Below, piece by piece: positions 36,304-44,201 of a DNA stretch of 64,000 nt. The stretch is from Marnyiella aurantia (lineage in GTDB: Bacteria; Bacteroidota; Bacteroidia; Flavobacteriales; Weeksellaceae), in contig NZ_CP059472.1 in the NCBI RefSeq assembly GCF_014041915.1, positions 62,001-126,000 on the forward strand, given 5' to 3'. The notes beneath the pieces are model-generated. The model saw only the letters and a list, made by a program, of their open reading frames with translations. It was not told where the DNA came from and ran no database searches. A program made the translations under genes and the position numbers. Within the stretch, counting starts at the first letter, position 1. The number at the start of each line of letters is the position of its first letter.

Positions 36304-36422
36304 GGCCTTCCCTCAGCGTGGCCCACTTATACTGCTTTTAATATCAGATGAGCGGTCACGCTGAAGGAAGGCTTTTAGCTAGAATAGAGAGGTCGCAATT
36401 AATTACGACCTCTTTTCCTTTT
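36304..36422 (+). terminator. Two tandem hairpins between convergent genes
   Basis: The first pairs GCCTTCCCTCAGCGTGGCC (36304-36322) with GGTCACGCTGAAGGAAGGC (36353-36371) across about 30 bases, then TTTT. The second pairs GAGGTCG with CGACCTC (36389-36412) around a 10-base AT loop, followed by TTTTCCTTTT. The second could serve both converging genes. The long loop of the first is unusual for a terminator. Confidence 0.65.
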
Positions 36423-36432
36423 AAAATTTTTA

Positions 36433-36687
36433 CTATTGATTGTTGTAAAGGTGATGGTCCGACAGGAAATCAATAAGATTAGCATCGACCATCTCCTTAT
36501 TCCTCATATAGAATTTTTCAGGATCTTCATAATCCTCGCCAGTGCCGTTAGGCTCCAGTAATATTTCGCGGGTAAACTGCTCACCGTTAATCTCAAATGT
36601 TACCTCTCTTTTTACAACTCTGTTCTCTTCTGTTGTAGCGCCCAAACTCACCAGGGTAATGTCATTTTCCTGAATTTCGATTTTCAT
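36433..36687 (-). CDS. Hypothetical protein
   Basis: An 84-residue acidic protein (MKIEIQENDITLVSLGATTE, with FEINGEQFTREILLEPNG in the middle). It looks like a small beta-rich domain with a helical tail; there is no signal peptide. No family is recognised. It follows the topoisomerase IB gene by 18 bases and is the last gene of the reverse-strand stress/repair block. Confidence 0.6.
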   Translation of the reverse strand: MKIEIQENDITLVSLGATTEENRVVKREVTFEINGEQFTREILLEPNGTGEDYEDPEKFYMRNKEMVDANLIDFLSDHHLYNNQ

Positions 36688-36705
36688 AATGTTAATCTTT
36701 TAATG

Positions 36706-37815
36706 TTATAATTTTTCATTTTCCAGCATTTTCATAACTACCATTTCTTCTTTCGTAAGTCCGGATTTGCCATCGTTTACCTCAATTTCATCAAGCTCAT
36801 CCAGATATTTTTTGATGGACTGATTTTCATAGAGATTAATAACCAGTGGATGTACATAATATTTTCTGCAAACATTGGGAGTGTTACCTAAACTGGCAGC
36901 CACTTTTTCCAATGCTTCCTTTATTTTAGACTTGTATGCCGAGCTACTTTCAGCTTCACCAATTTCCTTGAAAGCAATCAACGCGTTTACTGTGCCGGAC
37001 CACGTCCGGAAATCCTTGGCTGTAAAATCATCGCCGCTGATTTCCTTAATGTATTCATTTATCATTCCGGAATCGACAGGGTGGCGTGTGCCTTCCTCAT
37101 CATAAAACTGGAACAGTTCCTTCCCGGGAATGTCGCGGCAGTTCTGTACCGCTTTCGCCAGTCGGGAATTTTTAAGGTCGATATCATGATAGATTCCCTT
37201 TTTACCTTTAAATGAAAAGCTGATTTTCTGACCTTTAACACTAACATGCTTATCCTTAAGCGTCGTAAGGCCAAAGGAACCGTAAAGTTTTTCGTATACA
37301 CTGTTGCCAATTCTAATGTTGGTCCTTTCCATTAAACTTACGACTACCGCCAGCACTTTCCTTTTCTCCAGTTTTCGGATGGCCAGATCTTTTTCTAATT
37401 GTAGTCTTATTTTCGGCAGTGCATAGGCGAACTGCAGCATGCGGTAAAATTTGGTGTGATTACGCAGTGCAGTCCACACAGGATGGTAGCGGTATTGCTT
37501 CCGTCTTTTTGCATCCACTCCGGTTGCCTGCAGATGTCCGTTTTCCAAAGCACAAATCCAAACATTTTCCCACGCAGGCGGAATCGCCAGTTTGCTAATC
37601 CGCTGGATTTGATCTGTGTCTGTAATTTTTTCGTCTCCTTTATAATACTGAAACTTTTTTCCCCAGCGACGGCGCTCAATTCCTTCTGATTCACTGTCTG
37701 TGGTATACACCAACTTTACGGCTTTGGCCGATTTCACAGGATCCTTCATAATCTTTACGATTTTGGACGGGCTTATCCTGCTAACGTCCTCCAGCGGGGA
37801 AATTTCTGTTTTCAT
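36706..37815 (-). CDS. DNA topoisomerase IB
   Basis: A 369-residue poxvirus-type topoisomerase I, which relaxes supercoils through a 3'-phosphotyrosyl intermediate and needs no ATP or metal. The N-terminal domain has RRRWGKKFQYYKGDEKITD and PPAWENVWIC; the catalytic domain has the active-site arginine, lysine and histidine regions (ERTNIRIGNSVYEKLYGSFG, DFTAKDFRTWSGTVNAL) and the nucleophile tyrosine in NTPNVCRKYYVHPLV. It sits in a reverse-strand run with NHEJ genes and an SDR enzyme, a common arrangement of DNA-damage/desiccation genes. Confidence 0.9.
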   Translation of the reverse strand: MKTEISPLEDVSRISPSKIVKIMKDPVKSAKAVKLVYTTDSESEGIERRRWGKKFQYYKGDEKITDTDQIQRISKLAIPPAWENVWICALENGHLQATGVDAKRRKQYRYHPVWTALRNHTKFYRMLQFAYALPKIRLQLEKDLAIRKLEKRKVLAVVVSLMERTNIRIGNSVYEKLYGSFGLTTLKDKHVSVKGQKISFSFKGKKGIYHDIDLKNSRLAKAVQNCRDIPGKELFQFYDEEGTRHPVDSGMINEYIKEISGDDFTAKDFRTWSGTVNALIAFKEIGEAESSSAYKSKIKEALEKVAASLGNTPNVCRKYYVHPLVINLYENQSIKKYLDELDEIEVNDGKSGLTKEEMVVMKMLENEKL

Positions 37816-37828
37816 TTTTTTTAGTGGA

Positions 37829-38686
37829 TTAACCGTTCACAATTTCGCCCCCATTGGGGTGCAATACCTGACCGGTGATATAAGATGAATCTTCTGAAGC
37901 CAAAAACAGAAAACAGGTTGCCACTTCATTCGGCTCGCCAGCGCGTTTCATAGGTGTATCACTTCCAAATTCTGAGACTTGCTTTTTTGAAAACGTAGAA
38001 GCAATCAATGGTGTCCAGATCGGTCCCGGCGCAACAGCATTCACCCGGATTCCTTTTTCAGCAAGGTTGGACGAGAGACTGCGCGTGAAGGACAGAACGG
38101 CGCCTTTTGTTGCGGCATAATCCAATAAATGGTCGCTTCCACGATATGCGGTCACGGATGTGGTGTTTATAATGCTGCTTCCTTTCTTAAGGTGCTTCAT
38201 GGAAAACTTTGTGAGCCAGAACAAGGAGAAAAAGTTGGAATGAAAGGTGGTCATCAACTGTTCGGTGCTGATCTCCTCCAAACTGGCGGCTTCCCAATGG
38301 TTTGCAGCATTGTTGATAAGGATATCTATCTTTCCGAATTTTGAAATAGCTTTGTCAATCACCTTCTGGCAATGATTTTCTTTACCTAGATCTCCTTTTA
38401 TAAGCAGACATTGATGGCCCAATTCCTCAATTTCCTTTTTCGTTTGTTTTGCATCCACTGTTTCACTTAGATAAGGAATTACAATATCTGCACCCTCTGA
38501 AGCGAAAAGCAGGGCAGTAGCTTTCCCGATTCCACTGTCGCCGCCAGAAATTATGGCCACCTTGTTTTCAAGCTTAAGTGAGCTGGAAACAGGTGTACTG
38601 TCCGGTTTTGGAGTCATTTTCTGTTCCAGTCCGGGTTTTGGTTGCTTTTGCGGCGGCCGGACCTTGGTTTTAGCTTCTTTCTGCAT
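37829..38686 (-). CDS. Short-chain dehydrogenase/reductase, stress-type
   Basis: A 285-residue classical SDR with a 40-residue Lys/Pro-rich N-terminal extension (RPPQKQPKPGLEQKMTPKPD) typical of the general-stress YhdF/YdaD group. The cofactor motif is IISGGDSGIGKATALLFA (about 45-62), NNAAN follows at about 126, and the catalytic Tyr-Lys pair is in DYAATKGAVLSF. The substrate is unknown. It lies 13 bases from topoisomerase IB and 15 from a small lipoprotein, within one reverse-strand cluster. Confidence 0.85.
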   Translation of the reverse strand: MQKEAKTKVRPPQKQPKPGLEQKMTPKPDSTPVSSSLKLENKVAIISGGDSGIGKATALLFASEGADIVIPYLSETVDAKQTKKEIEELGHQCLLIKGDLGKENHCQKVIDKAISKFGKIDILINNAANHWEAASLEEISTEQLMTTFHSNFFSLFWLTKFSMKHLKKGSSIINTTSVTAYRGSDHLLDYAATKGAVLSFTRSLSSNLAEKGIRVNAVAPGPIWTPLIASTFSKKQVSEFGSDTPMKRAGEPNEVATCFLFLASEDSSYITGQVLHPNGGEIVNG

Positions 38687-38701
38687 AAAAATAAATTTTA
38701 G

Positions 38702-38866
38702 TTATTTTCTTGACCTGGTAAAGAGCCATAAAACAAGACCGATAACGCCTGCCACAAGAATGATACCCCACCACATGCCGGCTTCGAAAATGGTACCAAT
38801 TGCTTCGCAGCCTGTTAATGTAAGAAGCGCGAATACAGCTAAACTTAAAAATGTGAATTTTTTCAT
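38702..38866 (-). CDS. Small lipoprotein with one membrane span
   Basis: A 54-residue protein: MKKFTFLSLAVFALLTLTGC is a clear lipoprotein signal (cysteine 20), followed by EAIGTIFEAGMWWGIILVAG and a hydrophobic span ending in LFTRSRK. ATG 38866 was chosen over a start 13 codons upstream because the signal peptide begins there. It lies in the NHEJ-adjacent cluster. The function is unknown. Confidence 0.7.
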   Translation of the reverse strand: MKKFTFLSLAVFALLTLTGCEAIGTIFEAGMWWGIILVAGVIGLVLWLFTRSRK

Positions 38867-38904
38867 AACAGTAATTTTTAATTGATTTAATATTTTCAAT
38901 CCCA

Positions 38905-39342
38905 TTAAACCCTTAACAGGTCGGGCCTCCAGTTTTTAATTGATTTTTTAATCTCCTTCGCAGAGGTTTTGTTTTTTACTGCATCTTCTAACAGTATTAT
39001 GAACTCATCATCATAGGCAAATCGAAGGGCCGCCATCTGACCGAAACTCAGTAACTTTTCCACTTCATCAGATCTTTTACCATATATTTCAAAATACCGC
39101 TGTTTAAATTCCAGCCTTAGCAGTCTGTCCTGTATCGTGAGGGCGTAATGCTGCCGTAACATAATGGTGAGAAACAGAATCAGAAAGATTAATGTTGAAA
39201 ACAGTATCCAAAGGATTTGGTTCTCGTCATCTGAAAAGACCTGCCAAATCCCGACACCCAGGTGGATGAGCAGCAGGGGCAATAAGATGAAGTGGTGCGG
39301 TGCGTAAAAGCGTATGTGATTAGAGTAGTTCTGCTTGTTCAT
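38905..39342 (-). CDS. DUF6526-type membrane protein
   Basis: A 145-residue protein with two hydrophobic segments near the N-terminus (about 15-35 and 42-62) and a soluble, charged C-terminal half with LRLEFKQRYFEIYGKRSDEV. This pattern matches an uncharacterised Bacteroidota family (DUF6526-like), called from memory. It sits between ligD and the small lipoprotein. Confidence 0.65.
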   Translation of the reverse strand: MNKQNYSNHIRFYAPHHFILLPLLLIHLGVGIWQVFSDDENQILWILFSTLIFLILFLTIMLRQHYALTIQDRLLRLEFKQRYFEIYGKRSDEVEKLLSFGQMAALRFAYDDEFIILLEDAVKNKTSAKEIKKSIKNWRPDLLRV

Positions 39343-39410
39343 ATGATTTTCTCAGCAAAAATGTAACCAAATCACAGTATTGGAAGTTCCAGGGAGATTT
39401 GAAAGCTTGT

Positions 39411-41282
39411 TTAGGTTCCTTCCAACAGTGACAGTGCCTCCATCATATCAAAGCCTTTGCCTAAGACGGGTTTGAAGATGTCGCCTTTTTCCTCCATACG
39501 CTGCAGCGCATTCTCGATATTAAAATCTGTGGGTTTCAGTCCGGATTTCAGTTCATTCCACTCTATGGGCATGGATACAGGAGCACCGTTTTTAGGCCTC
39601 ATACTGTATACACTGGCCAGCGTCTGTCCCCGGCGGTTTTGCAGATAATCCAGATAGATCTTCCCCTTATCGCGTTTCTGTAAGGCACGTTCCAAAGTAG
39701 TGAGGTCGGGCAGTTCCTGCTGAACCATCTGCATCATTATGTGTGCAAAATTTTTTATCTGTTCAAAAGAATACTGTGCACCTGCAGGAATGTATATGTG
39801 AATGCCCGAGCTACCCGAAGTTTTACAATAGCCTTCTACTTTAGCTTTGTCCATTATCTTTTTTACGGTCTGTGCGGTCAGGATCACATCCTCAAAAGTA
39901 TTGTTTTCAGAAGGGTCGAGGTCCAGAACCAGGTAGTCAGGACTTTCTGTAGTTTCCACGCGGCTTGTCCACACATTGAGTTCTATGCAGCCAAGATTGT
40001 TCAGGTAAGCCATAGTAGCTTTATCATTACACAGAATATAGCTGATGAATTTATCTGTTGATTCCGAATGGACTTTTTGGGTTTTGATCCAGTCCGGGAT
40101 GTCATCTGAGGCATCCTTCTGGTAAAAGCTCATACCATTAATCCCATTGGGAAAGCGGTTCATGGATTGCGGACGGTCTTTCAGATGTGGCAGGATATAT
40201 TTGGCCACACTTTGATAGTAGGCTATAACATCACCTTTCGTTACGTGATCGTTTGGGAAATAGATCTTATTCTGGTTGGTAAGTTTCACCTCCTGATTGC
40301 CAAACTTTTTAAGCTGCTCATTTTCTCTTTTCATTAGTGTTTTCCTTAGTGATACGGGCGCAACTGTTTCTTCTTTAACATCATCATCATCATTTAAAAA
40401 ATTCAGGTCACGTGGGTTCAGATCTTCGCGTAAGCGCAAAAAGACAGGGTGCCGGAAAATATGCTCACTGGTCAGTTCTGTAAATTTAATTTCGGCGATG
40501 AGTTCAGGTTTCAGCCAGGTAGCTTTACCGTTGGTTTTCGGAGTTTTGGTAAATGGACTTTTTTCAGTAATCAACGGCTCCATTTTGTTATAAAGATCAT
40601 CTAAACCTTTATCGCTGAATCCCGTACCGGTGTGTCCGCAGAAAACCAGGTCTTCTCCGCTGTACCTTCCCAGAACGAGTGAGCCAAATTTTTTACGGCT
40701 GCCTTTTGGTGCAGTAAATCCGCAGATAAGCACCTCCTCAGTCTGCTGACTTTTAATTTTGAGCCAGTCGCCGTTTCTGGCACCCGGCACGTAAGTACTT
40801 TCTGCCCGTTTTGCAATCATACCTTCCAAGCCCATTTGTTCTACCATCGTGAAAAATTCTAATCCCTTTTCCGACACATGGTCGTGGTATTTTACAAAGT
40901 CTGTCTCGACCAATGCGTCCTTCAGCAGCTCCTTTCGTTGCAGCAGACTAAGATCTTCTGTGGAATGTCCGTTTAAATATAGAAGGTCAAATACCTGATA
41001 GATGACGTTCAGGTTTGGTTTTTCGCCGATGCGCTGTAACCACTGAAAATTGGGCTGGCCCCGGTCATCATATGCTACCAGCTCTCCATCCAGGATCATC
41101 TCATGTTGCTGAAATTTCAGGGAATTGCTTACTTTTTTGAATTTTTCGAGGTAGGAAAGACCGTTTCGGGAATAAAGCTGTACCTCCTTCCTTAGATCGG
41201 CTACAGCACGGTAGCCATCCCATTTTATTTCGAACACCCAATCCGGAGAGTTAAAGGGTTTGTCGGCAGTGCCGGCGAGCAT
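39411..41282 (-). pseudogene. ligD: ligD, 3' part: ATP-dependent ligase and polymerase domains (frame broken)
   Basis: The larger piece of a LigD gene interrupted upstream. From the first ATG it encodes 623 residues: an ATP-dependent ligase domain (lysine nucleophile K20 in FEIKWDGYRAV) followed by an OB fold, and from about residue 340 a LigD-type primase/polymerase domain (YYQSVAKYILPHLKDRP, metal-binding LVLDLDPSENN, SGSSGIHIYIP). LigD seals and fills double-strand breaks held by Ku. Reading upstream past the ATG, the frame stays open and continues the LigD linker (SPRPLKTSGYRSHPPALSSE), so the true protein starts further upstream. The ATG may be an artefact, or allow a separate ligase-polymerase product. 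Confidence 0.85.
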
Positions 41283-41368
41283 CGGCGTGATGAATTTTGA
41301 GAGTTTCCTTTCGCTGCTCAGAGCAGGTGGATGGCTTCTGTAGCCAGATGTTTTTAATGGCCTAGGAC

Positions 41369-41959
41369 TTACTTTTTTGCTTTTTTTTTTAATGCCAGAT
41401 AGGCTGTGACTTTAGAATCGGGATCAGTATTTTCTTCTGCGTCATAATAGTCAGTGGCGAATTCATCACGGTGTTTTATAAGCAGCCACGGGTCTCCACT
41501 TTCGCTGCTTTTAATCTTTACAAGTGCAAATTCGCCTTTCAGTTTTTTGCCATGAAGGATGAACTTCAATGAACCCTGATGAAGTTCGGCCTGCATTAAT
41601 ATATCGTCCTTTTTACCTTTTACCTTATCCAGCGGTTCATAGGTTCCTTCGTCCCATATTTCAACCTCGCCGGCGCCGTAGTTTCCTTCTGGAATAGTGC
41701 CTTCGAAGGTGCGGTAAGCATATGGATGATCCTCAACCATCATGGCCAGACGTTTGTCTTCAGGATTTAAAGATGGCCCTTTGGGAACTGCCCAGGATTT
41801 TAGTACACCATCCATCTCCAGACGGAAGTCATAATGAAGCCTGCTGGCTGCATGGCGCTGTACGACAAATTTTAATTTGCCTTTACCACCTGCGGTTTTA
41901 CCTTTAGGTTCGGCGGTCTGCTCAAAGTCTCTTTTCTTATTATATTCTTCTAATGGCAT
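41369..41959 (-). pseudogene. ligD: ligD, 5' part: 3'-phosphoesterase domain (frame broken at A10 tract)
   Basis: The start of a LigD gene: 196 residues forming the N-terminal phosphoesterase domain, which removes 3'-phosphates and ribonucleotides at break ends. HAASRLHYDFRLEMDG (about 34-49) and IPEGNYGAGEVEIWDEG hold the catalytic histidine and acidic residues. The frame ends at YLALKKKAKK-stop, directly after a run of ten A in the coding strand. Adding one A (or deleting two) joins it to the ligase-polymerase frame 87 bases on. It starts 23 bases after ku, so ku-ligD form an NHEJ operon. Confidence 0.87.
41381..41390 (-). other. A10 homopolymer at the ligD frame break
   Basis: Ten consecutive A (T on the forward strand) within codons TTA-AAA-AAA-AAA-GCA. 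With 11 or 8 A the ligD frame becomes continuous through the linker into the ligase domain. Runs of nine or more A are known sites of polymerase and RNA-polymerase slippage. Confidence 0.85.
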
Positions 41960-41982
41960 ATTAAATTTATTTCAAAAACTCA

Positions 41983-42762
41983 CTAACCTGCTTTGGCTTT
42001 TCCGGCTTCCAGACTGGCTTTCAGTTGAGCCATAAGGTCTGTGGCTTTAGCTGATACTTTTTCTTTGGTTTCAGGTTTTTTAACTTTTCCTTTGGCCTTC
42101 GCCTCAATGATTTTCATCAGATCATCATTGTAAGTGTTCTTATATTTTGCCGGGTCAAATTTGGTAGCACGCTGTTTAATGAGTGATTCAGCCATCTCAA
42201 GCTCGTCCGCCTGGGGATTTTTGCCGCCGGGAATCTTCAGATCTTCATAGCTCCGGAGTTCTTCAGGGTATCTCATCCGGTTAACCATCAGAATTTTATC
42301 TTCATATGGTCTTACGAGGCATAAAATTTCTTTTTCGCGCAGAATAAAAGTACCGATTCCGGCCATCTTTGTTTTAAGTAACGCCTTCAAAAGCAGTTTG
42401 TAAGCTTCTTCACCGTTTTTTTGAGGTTCAAGGAAGTAGGACGCCTCAAAGTAGGCACTGTCGATTTCATTCATATTGACAAACTGCTTTATGTTAAGCA
42501 ATTTTGATTTTTCCGGATTTACTTCTTCAAAATCTTCTTTGGTGAGTACAACGTAGTTGCCCTCCAGTTTGTATCCTTTTACAATATTGTCCCATTTCAC
42601 TTCTTTGCCGGTACTGGCGTTAACCCTTTTAAAGTTAATGTTGGAAAGGTCGTCCTTGTCCAGCATATCCAGATCAAGATTACTTTCTCCTGTGGCTGAA
42701 TAAAGTTTGATGGGAATATTAACCAGTCCGAAGCCGATTGCACCATTCCAAATTGCTCTCAT
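41983..42762 (-). CDS. ku: Ku protein of non-homologous end joining
   Basis: A 259-residue bacterial Ku that binds double-strand break ends and recruits LigD. It begins MRAIWNGAIGFGLVNIPIKL, the diagnostic start of bacterial Ku; YEDKILMVNRMRYPEELR and the basic Lys-rich C-terminal tail (about 220-259) are typical. Downstream on the same strand are the two ligD pieces. xthA is divergent from it with an 80-base gap. Confidence 0.93.
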   Translation of the reverse strand: MRAIWNGAIGFGLVNIPIKLYSATGESNLDLDMLDKDDLSNINFKRVNASTGKEVKWDNIVKGYKLEGNYVVLTKEDFEEVNPEKSKLLNIKQFVNMNEIDSAYFEASYFLEPQKNGEEAYKLLLKALLKTKMAGIGTFILREKEILCLVRPYEDKILMVNRMRYPEELRSYEDLKIPGGKNPQADELEMAESLIKQRATKFDPAKYKNTYNDDLMKIIEAKAKGKVKKPETKEKVSAKATDLMAQLKASLEAGKAKAG

Positions 42763-42818
42763 AATTCCAGATTTACCTTCGCTACATCAAAAATGTGTCC
42801 AATTACAGACGAAGTTTT

Positions 42819-42826
42819 TACCTTTG
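42819..42826 (+). promoter_or_regulatory. -7 promoter box upstream of xthA
   Basis: TACCTTTG, 15 bases before the xthA ATG, in the short region shared with the divergent ku gene. Confidence 0.5.
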
Positions 42827-42841
42827 AATAAATGTGCATCT

Positions 42842-43612
42842 ATGAGAATCGCGACCTATAATGTGAACGGAGTGAACGGCCGGCTGCCTGTAATACTGAG
42901 GTGGCTTAAGGAAACCAAGCCTGATGTTGCCTGTTTACAGGAGTTGAAAGCTCCACAGGAAAAATTCCCGGCAGCGGACTTTCTGGCGGCTGGATATCAG
43001 GCCGTATGGCTGGGACAGAAAAGCTGGAATGGCGTGGCGGTACTTTCGCGGATAGGCATGCCGGAAATTTCCCGGACCGGGTTGCCGGGTGAACCCGAAG
43101 ATGAGGCCAGCCGTTATTTGGAGGTGAAGATCAAAGATTTAATCATTGCCTGCCTCTACCTTCCAAACGGAAATCCTGTACCCGGACCCAAGTTTGACTA
43201 TAAAATGCGTTGGTTTGAACGTCTGGACGCTCATGCCGAAATGCTGATTACCTCTAATAAGAAAGTAATACTGGCCGGTGACTTCAATGTGATGCCCACC
43301 GAAAAAGATGTCTATAAACCTGAAAAATTTGCGAAAGATGCTTTATTCCTTCCCGAAGTTCGTGATGCATTTAAAAATCTCGTAGGGCAGGGCTGGACCG
43401 ATGGTCTTAGGCATCTTTACCCGGATGAAACCATCTATACTTTTTGGGATTATTTCAGAAAGGCTTACGAGCGCAATGCCGGCATGCGGATAGATCATTT
43501 CCTGCTCTCCAGCGAAGTTCTGCCACAGCTGAAAGGTGCCGGCGTGGACAAGGACGTGCGCGGCTGGGACAAATCCAGTGACCATGCGCCTGTATGGATT
43601 GAACTGGATTAA
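42842..43612 (+). CDS. xthA: Exodeoxyribonuclease III
   Basis: A 256-residue EEP-fold nuclease acting as AP endonuclease and 3'-exonuclease in base-excision repair. Motifs: MRIATYNVNGVNGRLPVILR at the start, VACLQELKAPQ with the catalytic glutamate, AGDFNVMPTEKDVY (about 143-156) and the terminal SSDHAPVWIEL. The ATG at 42842 fits the -7 box; a longer in-frame start would overlap ku. Its place beside ku/ligD makes this a DNA-repair locus. Confidence 0.93.
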   Translation: MRIATYNVNGVNGRLPVILRWLKETKPDVACLQELKAPQEKFPAADFLAAGYQAVWLGQKSWNGVAVLSRIGMPEISRTGLPGEPEDEASRYLEVKIKDLIIACLYLPNGNPVPGPKFDYKMRWFERLDAHAEMLITSNKKVILAGDFNVMPTEKDVYKPEKFAKDALFLPEVRDAFKNLVGQGWTDGLRHLYPDETIYTFWDYFRKAYERNAGMRIDHFLLSSEVLPQLKGAGVDKDVRGWDKSSDHAPVWIELD

Positions 43613-44201
43613 ATTAGTTTGCTCCCGGTTTACAAGCTTATTATCTTCAGTTGATTGCGAAAATTTCAATAATCCTGGATATGGTACTGTAAAAAATAGG
43701 ATGCTTAACATTGTTTAGACTGAAGTTGCTTATTCAAACGCAAATTAATTTGAGGGGTGAAAATACCGCCAATTCTTTTATAGGTGATGTCCCAGGACGT
43801 TGGAATACAGTGTGGAATTGTGAATATTAGCTTAGGTTTCCACCGGGTTGCCGAGTGTGTTACAGAGACTACCCCGTCAATCGCACCTCCGGTGGATTGC
43901 CACCCCTCCGGAGGAGGGGGATTTCCACAAAATATCTCTGCCCTCCGCGCTGTCAGCATATTGAGTAGCGGCGGAAATTCAGTTCTGCAGAGGGAGTGTT
44001 TCATGTTTTTAACGTTTGGACGAAGCTGATAATTGCGGGAGCAAATATCGGCATGGGACGCTGGTGAGAATCATTTGTCCGTCTTTTGGTTGGATTGCCA
44101 ATTATGGATTGCCAGTACAGCAATCTGTAACTGGTGACAAATTTCATTTACAATCCTGTACTGATTTTCAGTAACTTTAGGATAAAGAAAAAAAAATCAC
44201 C
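43613..44201. other. 589-base intergenic region with solo structured repeat
   Basis: A long gap between xthA and the P-type ATPase gene. Its recognisable content is the solo repeat at 43868-43926. A 99-codon reverse-strand frame (43705-44004) crosses it but translates the repeat and is not accepted as a gene. TAACTTTA, one mismatch from the -7 box, lies about 25 bases before the ATPase ATG and may be its promoter. Confidence 0.6.
43868..43926 (+). repeat. Structured repeat, solo copy (S)
   Basis: ACTACCCC-GTCA, an 18-base centre (ATCGCACCTCCGGTGGAT, 43880-43897), TGCCACCCCTCC, then GGAGGAGGGGG and ATTTCC. It has the same layout and spacing as the two copies bounding the DUF559 gene at 25.3-26.0 kb. 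Its centre forms a clean stem (ATC-CACC with GGTG-GAT). No endonuclease gene lies next to it. Confidence 0.85.

Noticed and set aside
41369-41959. The ligD phosphoesterase part as an independent complete gene
   Set aside because: The downstream frame encodes the missing linker and ligase-polymerase domains directly past the A10 run with no intervening stop, so a frame break in one gene is far more likely. A separate function remains possible only if slippage is real.
43705-44004. 99-codon reverse-strand open frame in the xthA-ATPase gap
   Set aside because: It reads through the solo structured repeat, giving a peptide of repeat origin (NPPPPEGWQSTGG), and has no ribosome-binding or promoter support; repeats of this kind often yield such spurious frames.
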